Shown here: piece by piece, positions 8,256 to 17,554 of the stretch
Layout of the letters: every line of letters begins with the position of its first letter
Position numbering within the stretch: position 1 is the stretch's first letter
Assembly: GCF_030063355.1 (NCBI RefSeq)
Contig: NZ_JASISZ010000016.1
Coordinates: 43,295-107,294 of the forward strand
Source of the DNA: Streptomyces sp. PH10-H1
Lineage (GTDB): Bacteria > Actinomycetota > Actinomycetes > Streptomycetales > Streptomycetaceae
Length of the DNA stretch: 64,000 nucleotides
Direction of reading: 5' to 3'
Program-made: the position numbers and the translations under genes
The notes under the pieces: generated by a model
What the model was told of the DNA's origin: nothing
What the model saw: only the letters and a program-made list of their open reading frames with translations
Databases searched by the model: none

Positions 8256-9314
8256 ATGACGACTCCGGCCGAGAACACTCCCGGAACCACCCGCGGAACC
8301 ACCAAACCGGCTGATACCCCCGCAGGCCCGTTCCGGCACCAGGACCGGCACCGGGTGGCGGTGCTGGTCATGCACGGCGTGATCCCCTTCGAGCTGGGGA
8401 TCCCGGCCCGGATCTTCGGCGGGGCCCGCACCCAGGACGGCCGCAAGCTGTACGAGGTCGTGACCTGCTCCGCCGTGCCGGGACTCGTCCAGACCGACGC
8501 GGATTTCCCGATCCTCGTCGAGCACGGGCCCGAGATCCTGGAGGCGGCCGACACCGTCGTCGTCCCCGCCACCCACGAGCTCGACGACATCTACACCTCG
8601 GGCCGGCTGAGCGGCCCGCTGGCCGCCGCGTTCGCCCGGATCCGGCCCGGCGCCCGCATCGTGTCGATCTGTACGGGCAGCTATCTGCTCGCCGCCGCCG
8701 GACTGCTGGACGGCCGCCCCGCCACCACCCACTGGGACAGCGCCGACCACTTCCAACAGCTCTTCCCGCAGGTCAAGGTCGACCCCGACGTCCTCTACAT
8801 CGACGACGGCGACATCCTCACCTCGGCCGGTGTCGCCTCCGGCATCGACCTGTGCCTGCACATCGTCCGCCGCGACCACGGCACCGCCATCGCCAACGCC
8901 GTCGCCCGCCGCACGGTCGTCCCTCCGCACCGCGACGGAGGCCAGGCCCAGTACATCCAACGCCCGCTCCCCGAGCCGCAGCTGGCCTCCACCAGGGGCG
9001 CCCGCGCCTGGGCGCTGGGCCGTCTCGACCAGGCGGTGACGCTGCGCGAACTCGCCGAGCGCGAGTCGATGAGCGTACGGACCTTCACCCGCCGGTTCCG
9101 CGAGGAGGTCGGGATCAGCCCCGGGCAGTGGCTCGTGCAGCAGCGCGTCGAACGCGCCCGTCATCTCCTGGAGTCCAGTGACCTGAGCATCGACCAGGTC
9201 GCGCACCGGGCCGGATTCGGTACGGCGGCCTCCATGCGCCAGCATCTGCATGCCGCGTTGGGCGTCTCACCGACCGCCTACCGCCGCACCTTTCACGCCG
9301 CACCCGTCGCCTGA
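8256..9314 (+). CDS. GlxA family transcriptional regulator (DJ-1/PfpI plus AraC HTH)
   Basis: A 352-residue regulator. The N-terminal DJ-1/PfpI-like domain (about 28-200) starts HRVAVLVMHGVIPFELG and has the elbow motif RIVSICTGSYLLAAAGLL, followed by the family pattern PATTHWDSADHF. The C-terminal AraC-type double HTH (about 255-345) reads MSVRTFTRRFREEVGISP and DQVAHRAGFGTAASMRQHL. It is divergent from the MFS gene at 8185 with a 70-bp gap, the usual layout for a regulator and its target. Its 3' end overlaps the convergent second MFS gene by 48 bp. Confidence 0.92.
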   Translation: MTTPAENTPGTTRGTTKPADTPAGPFRHQDRHRVAVLVMHGVIPFELGIPARIFGGARTQDGRKLYEVVTCSAVPGLVQTDADFPILVEHGPEILEAADTVVVPATHELDDIYTSGRLSGPLAAAFARIRPGARIVSICTGSYLLAAAGLLDGRPATTHWDSADHFQQLFPQVKVDPDVLYIDDGDILTSAGVASGIDLCLHIVRRDHGTAIANAVARRTVVPPHRDGGQAQYIQRPLPEPQLASTRGARAWALGRLDQAVTLRELAERESMSVRTFTRRFREEVGISPGQWLVQQRVERARHLLESSDLSIDQVAHRAGFGTAASMRQHLHAALGVSPTAYRRTFHAAPVA

Positions 9315-10669
9315 ACCACCGGACTCCACTACCGCGCCTGCCCCGTCCGGCGTCTCCGGCCCGGTCAGGACGGTCTCCCGGCGGGCGGTCTCCCGCCGGG
9401 CACTCTCCCGCCCGGCACTCTCCCGCCGGGCACTCTCCCGCCGGGCGGACTCCCGCCGGGCGGACTCCCGCCGGACAATCTCCCGCCGGACAATCTCCCG
9501 CCGGGCCGGGCGGCGGGCCGCTCGCGCCCCTCCCACCGCGCTCACCGCGGTCAGCACGAGCGTCAGCACCACCCCGCACAGGATCGCGGCCGACGGTGAG
9601 GCCACGCTCTGCACCGCCCCGGCGAGCACCGCGCTGGAGGTGTAGCCGACGCCGATCGCCGCGTACAGCACCGAGTACCCGGCGCCCTGCGCGCTCGGCG
9701 GCAGCACCTCGCGCAGCGACAGGTTGCGGGCGAGGTGCACCCCCGCCTCCAGCAGCCCGGCGATGAGCAGCGCCACCGCGATCGCGCCCAGTGCGGGGAT
9801 GGCGGCCGTCAGCGTCACGCAGGCGCTGAGGCCCAGCAGCAGGACGAGGGACTGCGTCCCCAGCCGTCCCGGCCAGCCGCGCGTCCCGTAGACGAACGCT
9901 CCGACGGCCGCCGCGACCGAGTATCCGGCCAGCAGCGGACCCGACCAGCCGACCGCGATGCCGCGCTGTTCCAGCAGGGCGGGCAGGACGAGTTCGGTGA
10001 GCGCCAGCAGCGACAGTCCCGCGGCGCCGGTCACGTACACCGGCCAGGCGGCGGCCAGTGTCCGCGTCATGGACACGCCCTCGCGGTCCGCCGGGTCCGC
10101 CCGCCATCCGGCGGGCAGGGCGAACAGCCCGACGGCCGCCAGGGCGGCGAGCACCGCCGACAGCGCGAGGGGCAGCGCCGGTGCCACGCCCAGCACCAGG
10201 CCGCTGGCCAGCGCCGGGGAGGCGGCCGCGATCCCGAACGTCAGCATCGATTCGCCGCTCAGCGCCCGTGCCGCGGCCTGTTCGGGCACCAGGTGCATGA
10301 GCAGCATCCGCAGCCCCCCGGGCACCGCCGCCGGTCCGCCACCCGCCAGGACGGCCAGCGCCGCGAGTACGGCCGGGTGGGCGTTCGGCAGCGCCGCGAG
10401 CCCGGCGAAGCCGGTGCCTCCGGCCACCAGCCCGGCGGCCAGGGGCGTCCGCGCCCGCGCCGGCCGCATGACGGTCCCGAGCCAGGGCGCCGCGATGACC
10501 TCGCCGATGACGAACGCCGCCGCCAGCGCCGCCCCGAGCCCGTAACCGCCCGGTCGCTCCCGCACCAGGAAGACGAGCGCGAGCGGCCCCATGACGGCCG
10601 GTGTCCGGCCGGCGACGGCGACGAGTGCCAGGTCAGCCGGGGGCGGGTGGTGAGTTCGCGGTATCCCAT
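9267..10669 (-). CDS. MFS transporter, frame break near N-terminus, RRESA repeat tail
   Basis: A major facilitator protein with about 12 helices (PLALVFLVRERPGGYG, AAPWLGTVMRPARARTPLAAG and later helices). The natural start MGYRELTTRP (ATG at 10669) is in one frame, while the body DLALVAVAGRTPAVMG continues in another. Adding one G to the plus-strand run at 10639-10643 would join them. The C-terminal ~50 residues are a pentapeptide repeat (RRESA/RREIV) encoded by 15-bp tandem repeats at about 9374-9510. It overlaps the convergent GlxA gene, and the MerR gene is divergent at 10710 and may regulate it. Confidence 0.75.
9374..9510. repeat. 15-bp in-frame tandem repeat, about nine copies
   Basis: Degenerate copies of a unit like TCCCGCCGGGCACTC. 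They encode about ten RRESA/RREIV/RRETA pentapeptides at the C-terminus of the MFS protein on the minus strand. Confidence 0.88.
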
Positions 10670-10709
10670 GCCGGGAACGTAAACCGTGACACCGTGGCAG
10701 ACTCAAGGG

Positions 10710-11075
10710 ATGCGGAGCGGGGAACTGTCCATGCGGACCGGCGTCACCGTCCGCCTGCTGCGCTACTACGAGCAGCGCGACTTGATCTGTCCGCAGCGGC
10801 GGGCGAACGGCTACCGGGAGTACTCCGAGGACGACGTACGGCTGGTCGGCCGGATCCGCACCCTGCTCGCCGCCGGGATCCGCACTCCGATGATCGCCCG
10901 GATCCTGCCGAGCGTGTGCGAGGACGAGGACGGCGTGCTGGTGCCGTGCACGACGGAGCTGGCCGACGAGCTGCGGCGCGAGCGCGCCCGGATCGACGAC
11001 CAGGTCGCCGAACTGCTGGCGTCCCGGCGGGTGCTCGACCTGGTCATCGGCGCGGCTCCCGGACGCGACGCCTAG
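10710..11075 (+). CDS. MerR family transcriptional regulator
   Basis: A 121-residue one-domain regulator. The winged-helix part begins MRSGELSMRTGVTVRLLRYY and continues REYSEDDVRLVGRIRTLLAAG, followed by a dimerising helix (LADELRRERARIDDQVAELL). ATG at 10710 matches the family N-terminus better than the in-frame ATG at 10686. There is no C-terminal ligand domain beyond a short tail. It is divergent from the MFS gene starting at 10669; the 40-bp gap means a single MerR-type promoter could control both. Confidence 0.9.
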   Translation: MRSGELSMRTGVTVRLLRYYEQRDLICPQRRANGYREYSEDDVRLVGRIRTLLAAGIRTPMIARILPSVCEDEDGVLVPCTTELADELRRERARIDDQVAELLASRRVLDLVIGAAPGRDA

Positions 11076-11090
11076 CGCTCCGACGGCCCT

Positions 11091-11120
11091 GGTCCCGGAC
11101 GCGATCCGGCGTCCAGGACC
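11091..11120. terminator. Hairpin between convergent genes
   Basis: GGTCCCGGACGC and GCGTCCAGGACC form a 12-bp stem with one mismatch around a six-base loop. It lies between the convergent MerR and alcohol dehydrogenase genes. No U-tract follows, as is common in streptomycetes. Confidence 0.6.
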
Positions 11121-11158
11121 GGGAGCGGCGTTGTCACTCACTGCCTACCGTTCGGAAT

Positions 11159-12226
11159 TCAGAACGTGAGCACCCCGCGCGCCACACGGCCGTGGTGGGC
11201 GTCGTCGGCCGCCTTCGCGAAGTCCTCGACGGGGTAGGTCTCGGTGACGAGTTCATCGAGCAGCAGCCTGCCCTGGCGGTACAGCTCCGCGTAGAGCGCG
11301 ATGTCGCGCTGGGGGCGGGACGAGCCGTACCGGCAGCCGAGTATCGACTTGTCCAGGTACATGGACGACACCAGGAAGGTCGCCTCGGCGTCGGCCGCCG
11401 GAACACCCAGCAGGACGGCCTGGCCGCGGCGGTCGAGGAGGTCGATGGCCTGGCGGATGAGTTTGACGTTGCCGACGCATTCGAAGGTGTGGTCCGCGCC
11501 GGTCGGCAGCAGCTCGCGGACGGCCGCGACGGTGTCGTCCACGGCGGACGCGTCGATGAAGTCGGTGGCGCCGAACTGCCGGGCCACGTCCTCCTTGGCG
11601 GGGTTGGCGTCCACGGCGACGATGCGGGTGGCGCCCGCGATCCGGCAGCCCTGCAGGACGTTGAGGCCGATTCCGCCGGTTCCTATGACGACGACCGTGT
11701 CGCCGCGGTCGACCTTGGCGCGGTTGAGCGCGGCGCCGACGCCCGTCAGCACACCGCAGCCGATCAGCGCGGCGGAGGTGAACGGGATCTCCTTCGAGAT
11801 CTTGACCGCTTGGACGGCCTTGACCACGGTCTTCTCCGCGAACGCCGAGTTGGAGGCGAAGTTGAACAGACCGTTGCCCTGCCGCGAGAAGGGCTGGCCC
11901 GGGTAGCCGATCGCCTTGCGGCACATGGTGGGGCGGCCACGGTCGCACTCCGCGCACGTACCGCAGTTGGCGAGAGTGGACAGCGCCACGTGGTCGCCGG
12001 GCACGACATGGCTGACCCCGGGGCCGACCGCCTCGACGATGCCGGCGCCCTCGTGGCCGAGGACCACGGGGACGGGGAACGGGATCGTGCCGTCGATGAC
12101 GGACAGATCGCTGTGGCACAGGCCCGCGGCCTGGATCTCGACCAGCACCTCGCCGGGGCCGGGGTCCCGGACCTCCAGGTCGTCGACCACCAGGGGCTGC
12201 GTGCCGTCGAAAATGACGCCTCTCAT
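11159..12226 (-). CDS. Zn-dependent alcohol dehydrogenase (MDR family)
   Basis: A 355-residue medium-chain dehydrogenase oxidising an alcohol to an aldehyde with NAD(P). The catalytic zinc region is CHSDLSVIDG and GHEGAGIVEAVGPGV. The four structural zinc cysteines are in NCGTCAECDRGRPTMC. The nucleotide fold is VVIGTGGIGLNVLQGCRIAGA, with VDANPAKE as the cofactor-specifying acidic strand. It is the last gene of the minus-strand run that starts with the SDR at 15947, and aldehyde dehydrogenase lies just upstream. Oxidation of a primary alcohol to the acid, which the pathway ligases could then activate, is the simple reading. Confidence 0.9.
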   Translation of the reverse strand: MRGVIFDGTQPLVVDDLEVRDPGPGEVLVEIQAAGLCHSDLSVIDGTIPFPVPVVLGHEGAGIVEAVGPGVSHVVPGDHVALSTLANCGTCAECDRGRPTMCRKAIGYPGQPFSRQGNGLFNFASNSAFAEKTVVKAVQAVKISKEIPFTSAALIGCGVLTGVGAALNRAKVDRGDTVVVIGTGGIGLNVLQGCRIAGATRIVAVDANPAKEDVARQFGATDFIDASAVDDTVAAVRELLPTGADHTFECVGNVKLIRQAIDLLDRRGQAVLLGVPAADAEATFLVSSMYLDKSILGCRYGSSRPQRDIALYAELYRQGRLLLDELVTETYPVEDFAKAADDAHHGRVARGVLTF

Positions 12227-12251
12227 GAATTGTCCTGTCCCTCAAGGGCCT

Positions 12252-13730
12252 TCAGGAAGGCCAGACGACCGATTGGAGTTCGCTGTATGCGTGCAGTCCG
12301 AACGAGCCGCCGTCCCGGCCGACTCCGCTCTCCTTGAAGCCGCCGAAGGGCGTCTCGGGGTGGCGCTGAACGGTGTTGATGCCGACGTTTCCGCTGCGCA
12401 GCCGGGCCGCGAGCTGCCAGGCGCGGCCCGCGTCGTCGGAGAAGATGTAGTCGTAGAGGCCGTACGGGGTGCTGTTGGCGATGTCGATCGCCTCGTCCTC
12501 GGTGTCGTAGGCGAGGGCGACGACGACCGGGCCGAACAACTCCTCCTGGGCGACGGTCATGTCGGGGGTGACGTCCGCGATGAGGGTGGGGGCGACGTAG
12601 AAGCCGGGCTTGAGGTCGGGGCGTTCGCCGCCGGTGACCACACGGGCGCCCTGGGCGCGGGCGCCGGCGATGTAGGCCTCGACGCGGTCGCGCTGTGCCG
12701 CGCTGATGAGCGGGCCGACGACGGTGGACTTATCCACAGGGTCCCCGATGGTCAGCGCTCCGGCGTACTGTGCAAGGGCGGTGATCACCTGCTCGTACTG
12801 GTCGCGGTGGACCAGTGCGCGGGTGGGCGCCGTGCATATCTGACCGCTGTGGAAGGCCCAGGTGGAGGCGACCGCCCCGACCGCCGCCTTGAGGACCGCT
12901 CCACCCGATTCCGGCAGGACGATCGCCGCGCCCTTGCCGCCCAGTTCCATCAGCGTGCGCTTCAGCGTCCGGCCGGACGCTGAAGCGATCGCCTTCCCGA
13001 CCGCCGTCGACCCGGTGAAGCTGATCATGTCGACGCCCGGGTGCGCGACGAGCGCCTCGCCCGCCGCCGCACCCGATCCGGCGATGACGTTGAACACGCC
13101 GTCGGGAAGTCCCGCCTCCTTGAGGATCTCGCCGAGCAGCAGGCAGGTGAGCGGGTCCTGCGGGGCGGGCTTGGCCACCACCGTGTTGCCCATGGCCAGG
13201 GCGGGGGCGACTTTGCCCGCCAGATTCACGATGGGGAAGTTGTACGAGGTGACACAGCCGACGACGCCGACCGGGCGGCGTACGGCGGCGGCGCCGATCA
13301 GTCCACCGGGTGCGAGAGGGGAGGCCTTTACGGGTTGTGGAGCGAGTGGGATGACATCGGGCTCGACGGCGCCGCGCGCGTAGCGGCGGAAGCGGTCGGC
13401 CGCTGTAGGCACCTGCATGGTGGAGGCCACGCGGATCGTCGCGCCGGTCTCGGCCTGGAGGAGGGGGACGAGTTCGTCACCGCGCGCGCTGAGCACATCC
13501 GCGATCCGGTCGAGGATCGCGGCGCGTTCACCCGGGGCGGTACGCGACCAGCCGTCGAAGGCGGCGCGGGCGGCCCGTACGCCGGCGTCCACGTCCTCGG
13601 TGGTCGCCTCGGGGGCGTGCCCGACGATCTCCTCGGTGGCCGGATTGATGATCGCGTAGTGGCCCTGAGCGGGTTCGTGCCACTGCCCGTTGATCCAGTG
13701 CGGATAGGTCGGGGGTACTGGTCGGCTCAT
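12252..13730 (-). CDS. Aldehyde dehydrogenase (NAD(P)-dependent)
   Basis: A 492-residue ALDH-superfamily enzyme. It has the cofactor-site motif VTSYNFPIVNLAGKVAPALA, FTGSTAVGKAI, the general-base Glu in MELGGKGAAIVL, the nucleophile Cys in HSGQICTAPTR, and the C-terminal PFGGFKESGVGRDGG. The length is typical. The start overlaps the stop of the acyl-CoA dehydrogenase gene upstream by four bases, and the alcohol dehydrogenase follows 25 bp downstream. It forms a pair with that dehydrogenase in converting alcohol to acid. Confidence 0.93.
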   Translation of the reverse strand: MSRPVPPTYPHWINGQWHEPAQGHYAIINPATEEIVGHAPEATTEDVDAGVRAARAAFDGWSRTAPGERAAILDRIADVLSARGDELVPLLQAETGATIRVASTMQVPTAADRFRRYARGAVEPDVIPLAPQPVKASPLAPGGLIGAAAVRRPVGVVGCVTSYNFPIVNLAGKVAPALAMGNTVVAKPAPQDPLTCLLLGEILKEAGLPDGVFNVIAGSGAAAGEALVAHPGVDMISFTGSTAVGKAIASASGRTLKRTLMELGGKGAAIVLPESGGAVLKAAVGAVASTWAFHSGQICTAPTRALVHRDQYEQVITALAQYAGALTIGDPVDKSTVVGPLISAAQRDRVEAYIAGARAQGARVVTGGERPDLKPGFYVAPTLIADVTPDMTVAQEELFGPVVVALAYDTEDEAIDIANSTPYGLYDYIFSDDAGRAWQLAARLRSGNVGINTVQRHPETPFGGFKESGVGRDGGSFGLHAYSELQSVVWPS

Positions 13731-14869
13731 GGCCGCGGCTCCTTCGGGAGGCCGAGCACCCGCTCGGCGATGATGTTGCGCTGGACCTCGTCCGAGCCGC
13801 CGTAGATCGTGTCGGCGCGGCTGAAGAGGAACAGCCGCTGCAGCGCGTCGAGTTCATAGGGCTGAGACGGGGTCCAGTCGCGGGGGCCGGCGGCGGCCTC
13901 CGCGCCCCGGACGGCCATGGCCAGTTCGCCGAGCCGCTGGTGCCAGCCGCCCCAGAGCAGCTTGGCGACGCTGGGGACGCCCGGCGAGTCGGTGCCCAGG
14001 GTGCGCAGGGCGTTCCAGCGCATGGTCTTCAGCTCGGCCCACTGGCGGACGATCCGGGCCCGCAGGATGGGTTCGGTGTCGGCGCCGGTGCGCCGGGCAA
14101 GGTCGGTGATCTCGCGCAGTTCCTGCTCGAAGCCGATCTGCTGGACGAGGGTGGAGACCCCGCGCTCGTAGCCGAGCAGGGACATGGCGACGGTCCAGCC
14201 GCCGCCCTCTGCCCCGACGAGGTGGTCGGCGGACGCGCGCGCGTCGTCGAAGAAGACCTCGTTGAACTCGGCGTCGCCCGACATCTGGCGGATCGGCCGG
14301 ATCTCGATCCGGCCGGGCTGGTCCATCGGCACCAGCAGAAAGCTGAGGCCGTGGTGACGGCGGGAGCCGGGTTCCGTACGGGCCAGGACAAAGCACCAGT
14401 CGGCGTCCTGGGCGAGGGAGGTCCATAGTTTCTGACCGGTGATCCGGTAGCCGCCGTCGGCGTCCCGGAGCGCCGCGGTACGGATCCCCGCGAGGTCGGA
14501 TCCGGCGTCCGGTTCGCTGTAGCCCTGGCACCACAGTTCCTCGCCGCGGGCTATCGGAGGGAGGAAGCGGTCCCGCTGCGCGGGGGTGCCGTGGGCGAGG
14601 AGGGTGGGTGCGAGCAGGTTCTCGCCGATGTGGCCGGACCGGCCGGGAGCGCCGGACCGCGCGTACTCCTCGCCCCAGACGACCTGCTGGGCCAGGGTCG
14701 CGCGGCGGTTGCCGTAGTCCCCGGTCCAGCCGAGCCCGATCCAGCCGGCTTCGCCGAGAGTGCGCTCCCAGCCGCGCCCGCCCGCCGGCCACCCGTCACG
14801 GTGTTCGGCGAGCCAGGACTGCGCCTGCGCGCGGAAGGATTCGGCCTCCGGGCCGAACGTAAAGTCCAC
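13727..14869 (-). CDS. Acyl-CoA dehydrogenase
   Basis: A 380-residue flavoprotein desaturating an acyl-CoA. The FAD/substrate region reads YSEPDAGSDLAGIRTAA and ITGQKLWTS. The C-terminal helix motif is IYGGSDEVQRNIIAERVLGLP. The position of the catalytic Glu in classical enzymes (YEGT) is Gly here, so the base must lie elsewhere, as in several actinobacterial FadE proteins. It is coupled by ATGA to the aldehyde dehydrogenase. An upstream 9-bp repeat (14922-14955) separates it from the SDR gene. Confidence 0.9.
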   Translation of the reverse strand: MDFTFGPEAESFRAQAQSWLAEHRDGWPAGGRGWERTLGEAGWIGLGWTGDYGNRRATLAQQVVWGEEYARSGAPGRSGHIGENLLAPTLLAHGTPAQRDRFLPPIARGEELWCQGYSEPDAGSDLAGIRTAALRDADGGYRITGQKLWTSLAQDADWCFVLARTEPGSRRHHGLSFLLVPMDQPGRIEIRPIRQMSGDAEFNEVFFDDARASADHLVGAEGGGWTVAMSLLGYERGVSTLVQQIGFEQELREITDLARRTGADTEPILRARIVRQWAELKTMRWNALRTLGTDSPGVPSVAKLLWGGWHQRLGELAMAVRGAEAAAGPRDWTPSQPYELDALQRLFLFSRADTIYGGSDEVQRNIIAERVLGLPKEPRP

Positions 14870-14921
14870 GGATCCTCCGGTCGTCGGTCCCTGCGGGCCG
14901 TGCCGGCCGTGCGGACGACGG

Positions 14922-14955
14922 GGCTGGTACGGCTGGTACGGCTGGTACGGCTGGT
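14922..14955. repeat. 9-bp tandem repeat
   Basis: GGCTGGTAC repeated three times plus a partial copy, in the 170-bp spacer between the acyl-CoA dehydrogenase and SDR genes. Confidence 0.88.
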
Positions 14956-15038
14956 GGGTGATCGCATTGGTACGCCGGTCCGCCCGGCAGCCGGCTTGTC
15001 CTCAAGCGCCGGACGGGCTGAATGTGCCGGTCACGGCG

Positions 15039-15947
15039 CTAGGCGTTGGGGTGTTCGGCTGCGGCGGCCGCCGCGCGCATCGCTTCGAGCTGTTCGAGCA
15101 TCGGCATCGGATCGACGCCGATGGTCCCGGGCAGCACATCCGCGATGCGTTCCGGCGTCCATGGCCCGTCGCCCCAGGCGGACCGCAGTTCCCGTGGCTG
15201 GGCCCAGACGGCGATCTTCGGCCCGGCGACGGTGTAGACCTGCCCGGTGATCGAGGCGGCGCGCTCGGACAGCAGGAAGACGACCATCGCGGCCACGTCC
15301 TCCGGTTCGCCGATCTCCTTCAGCTCCATGGGCACGTTCGCGGACATACGGGTGCGGGCGACCGGGGCGACGCAGTTCGCCGTCACCCCGTACTTGTTGA
15401 GGCCCAGTGCGGCGCTGCGCACCAGCGAGATGATGCCGCCCTTCGCCGACGAGTAGTTCGCCTGGGAGACGCTGCCCTGGTGGTTGCCGCTGGTGAAGCC
15501 GATCAGGGTGCCGGCTCCCTGCTTGCGCATGACCGCCGACGCCGCCCGGAAGACCGTGAAGGTCCCCTTCAGATGGGTGGCGATGACCGGATCCCACTCC
15601 TCCTCGCCCATGTTGAAGAGCATCCGTTCGCGCAGGATGCCGGCCACGCACACGACGCCGTCGATGCGCCCGTACGTCTCGACGGCCGTGGAGACGATGC
15701 GCGCGCCGCCTGCCATGGTCGACACGTCATCGGCGACGGCGACGGCCTCGCCGCCCGCCGCCTGGATCTCCTTGACGACCGACTCCGCGATCTCGCTCGC
15801 CGGTTCGCTCGCGCCGTCGATCGAGACCCCGTAGTCGTTGACGACGACCATGGCCCCCTCGGCGGCACAGGCGAGCGCGACGGCGCGCCCGATGCCACGC
15901 CCGGCACCCGTAACAGCGACGACTTTTCCGGTCAGGAAGTTGGCCAC
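15039..15947 (-). CDS. SDR family oxidoreductase (MFE-2-like 3-hydroxyacyl-CoA dehydrogenase type)
   Basis: A 302-residue short-chain dehydrogenase. The NAD(P) motif is VAVTGAGRGIGRAVALACA, the catalytic pair is Y-x3-K in YSSAKGGIISL, and the preceding Ser is in LIGFTSGN. The C-terminal extension (about 240-302) resembles that of the SDR domain of peroxisomal multifunctional enzyme type 2. That suggests oxidation of a hydroxyacyl-CoA, but the substrate is unproved. GTG at 15947 lies 23 bp from operator O5, which also faces the divergent cyclase gene. It probably heads the operon running down to the alcohol dehydrogenase. Confidence 0.9.
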   Translation of the reverse strand: MANFLTGKVVAVTGAGRGIGRAVALACAAEGAMVVVNDYGVSIDGASEPASEIAESVVKEIQAAGGEAVAVADDVSTMAGGARIVSTAVETYGRIDGVVCVAGILRERMLFNMGEEEWDPVIATHLKGTFTVFRAASAVMRKQGAGTLIGFTSGNHQGSVSQANYSSAKGGIISLVRSAALGLNKYGVTANCVAPVARTRMSANVPMELKEIGEPEDVAAMVVFLLSERAASITGQVYTVAGPKIAVWAQPRELRSAWGDGPWTPERIADVLPGTIGVDPMPMLEQLEAMRAAAAAAEHPNA

Positions 15948-15969
15948 GTCCCGCCCCTTCTCATGGTTT

Positions 15970-15984
15970 CTGACGGACCGTTAG
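15970..15984. promoter_or_regulatory. Operator O5, CTGACG-GAC-CGTTAG
   Basis: A copy of the palindrome with one arm mismatch, in the 90-bp divergent gap between the SDR and cyclase genes. AT-richer sequence next to it (ttagattcta, 15981-15990) could serve as -10 elements in either direction. Confidence 0.68.
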
Positions 15985-16037
15985 ATTCTAGGAGGGAGTA
16001 CACACCCCAGCACAAGCCCTATGACCAGGAGGCCGCT

Positions 16038-16964
16038 GTGACACTTGCCGCCGAGTTCCACGACATCGCCAAGCGGATCAACAACTGGGGGCGGTGGGGC
16101 GAGGGCGACGAGATCGGCACGCTGAACCTGATCACCGACGAGGTGGTGCGTGCCGCGGCCGCGACCGTGCGCAGCGGCCGCCGCGTCCCGCTGGCGCTGC
16201 CGCTGCAGCAGGACGGGGTGCAGACCGGCATGATTCCCGGCCGGGTCAACCCGCTGCGCACGATGGTGGCGCTCAACCTGGAGATGTTCGGTCCGGGCAC
16301 CATCGCCACCAGCGACGACGTCGTCACGATGGGCCTGCAGGCGGCCACCCACTGGGACGGCCTGACCCATGTCTCGCACTCCGGCAAGATCTACAACGGC
16401 CGCCCCGCCGGCTCCGTCACAGCGCACGGCGGCGCCGCGTTCAGCGGCATCGAGAAGGTGACGACCCTGGTCTCACGCGGTGTGCTGCTCGATGTGGCCC
16501 GTGCCAGGAGTCTCGACCGGCTGCCCGGCGACCACGCGGTCACCCCCGAGGATCTGGAGGCGGCCGAGGAGTTGGCGGGTACAGCGGTCCGCGCCGGGGA
16601 CATCGTGCTGGTCCGCACCGGTCAGATGCGCTCCTACCTGGGCGGCGACAAGCACGGCTACGCCTTCCCGTCCCCCGGGCTGTCCATCAGGACACCGGAG
16701 TGGTTCCACGCCCGCGATGTGGCGGCGGTCGCCAACGACACGCTCACCTTTGAGATCTTCCCGCCGGAGATCGAGGATCTCTGGCTGCCGGTGCACGGCC
16801 TCGATCTCGTGGAGATGGGGATGTTGCAGGGCCAGAACTGGAATCTGGAGGAGCTGTCAGAGGCCTGTGCGGAGGCGGGGCGGTACGAGTTCTTCCTGGA
16901 TGCCACGCCCGAGCCCTTCGTGGGCGGGGCAGGCAGTCCGGTCGCACCCGTCGCAGTGCTCTAG
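16038..16964 (+). CDS. Cyclase family protein (kynurenine-formamidase-like metal hydrolase)
   Basis: A 308-residue member of the PF04199 cyclase/KynB-like family, metal-dependent hydrolases that open or close amide or ester bonds. The metal signature H-x-D-x3-H is seen in THWDGLTHVSH (about residue 103), with later AHGGAAFSG and VLVRTGQMRSYLG. GTG at 16038 has a perfect AGGAGG five bases upstream. Operator O5 precedes it. It may cleave a ring or lactone in the pathway. The last 108 bp overlap the convergent ATPase gene. Confidence 0.9.
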   Translation: MTLAAEFHDIAKRINNWGRWGEGDEIGTLNLITDEVVRAAAATVRSGRRVPLALPLQQDGVQTGMIPGRVNPLRTMVALNLEMFGPGTIATSDDVVTMGLQAATHWDGLTHVSHSGKIYNGRPAGSVTAHGGAAFSGIEKVTTLVSRGVLLDVARARSLDRLPGDHAVTPEDLEAAEELAGTAVRAGDIVLVRTGQMRSYLGGDKHGYAFPSPGLSIRTPEWFHARDVAAVANDTLTFEIFPPEIEDLWLPVHGLDLVEMGMLQGQNWNLEELSEACAEAGRYEFFLDATPEPFVGGAGSPVAPVAVL

Positions 16965-17381
16965 GCCGGCGATCCCCTGGCCGGCCAGCGGCCGGTCCAC
17001 CTCGCACCAGATCCGCTTGCCGGCTCCCTCGGGCTGCCAGCCCCACCGGTCGGCCAGTCCGTCCACCAGCTCCAGGCCGCGGCCCCCGGTCTCGTCACGG
17101 TGGGCGTGCCGAGGCGTGGGCGGACAGTCGCTGGAGTCGGCGACCTCGACCCGGACCGTCAAGTCCGAGGAGTCGGGGAAGAGCATGCGCAGCACCGCAG
17201 GGCAGCCGGTGTGCACGACCGCGTTCGTCACGAGCTCGGAGATCAGCAGGATCAAGGTCTCGGCGAGCGGCTCGTCCGCCCCTATGCCGGAGCCGAGGAG
17301 CCGCGAGCGCGCCCATCGCCTGGCGCGCCCCACTTCCGCGGGATCCGCGCCGACCTCGAGCTGAACCTGAAGCACCTGCAC
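16857..17381 (-). CDS. SpoIIAB/RsbW-like ATP-binding protein (serine kinase fold)
   Basis: A 174-residue GHKL-type ATPase, probably an anti-sigma kinase-like regulator. The N-box is LLISELVTNAVVHTG and the G1/G2 region is ETGGRGLELVDGLADRWGW. Homologues usually stop soon after this point. Here about 40 more residues, with CDGC and CPAHEGLG, are read antisense through the end of the cyclase gene, so the natural stop may have been lost or the tail may be real. No adjacent XRE/DUF397 partner is present. Confidence 0.87.
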   Translation of the reverse strand: MQVLQVQLEVGADPAEVGRARRWARSRLLGSGIGADEPLAETLILLISELVTNAVVHTGCPAVLRMLFPDSSDLTVRVEVADSSDCPPTPRHAHRDETGGRGLELVDGLADRWGWQPEGAGKRIWCEVDRPLAGQGIAGLEHCDGCDRTACPAHEGLGRGIQEELVPPRLRTGL

Positions 17382-17554
17382 CGCTCACACCATCCGAACC
17401 GGCGGACACATCGCCTCGCGCCATGCTGAAGTCACGGTACGTGACCCCCATGGAGCACAGCATGATTGACCTACAGTCACCCCAACAAGCGCTTCGGGCA
17501 TATTCCAGCGCAAAGGAGTATGCGTACTGCATACTGTGCGAGGCTCATTGAGGG

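Noticed and set aside
14760..16037. N-terminal extension of the cyclase frame
   Set aside because: The extension runs antisense to the SDR and acyl-CoA dehydrogenase genes. A perfect AGGAGG before GTG 16038 marks the start.
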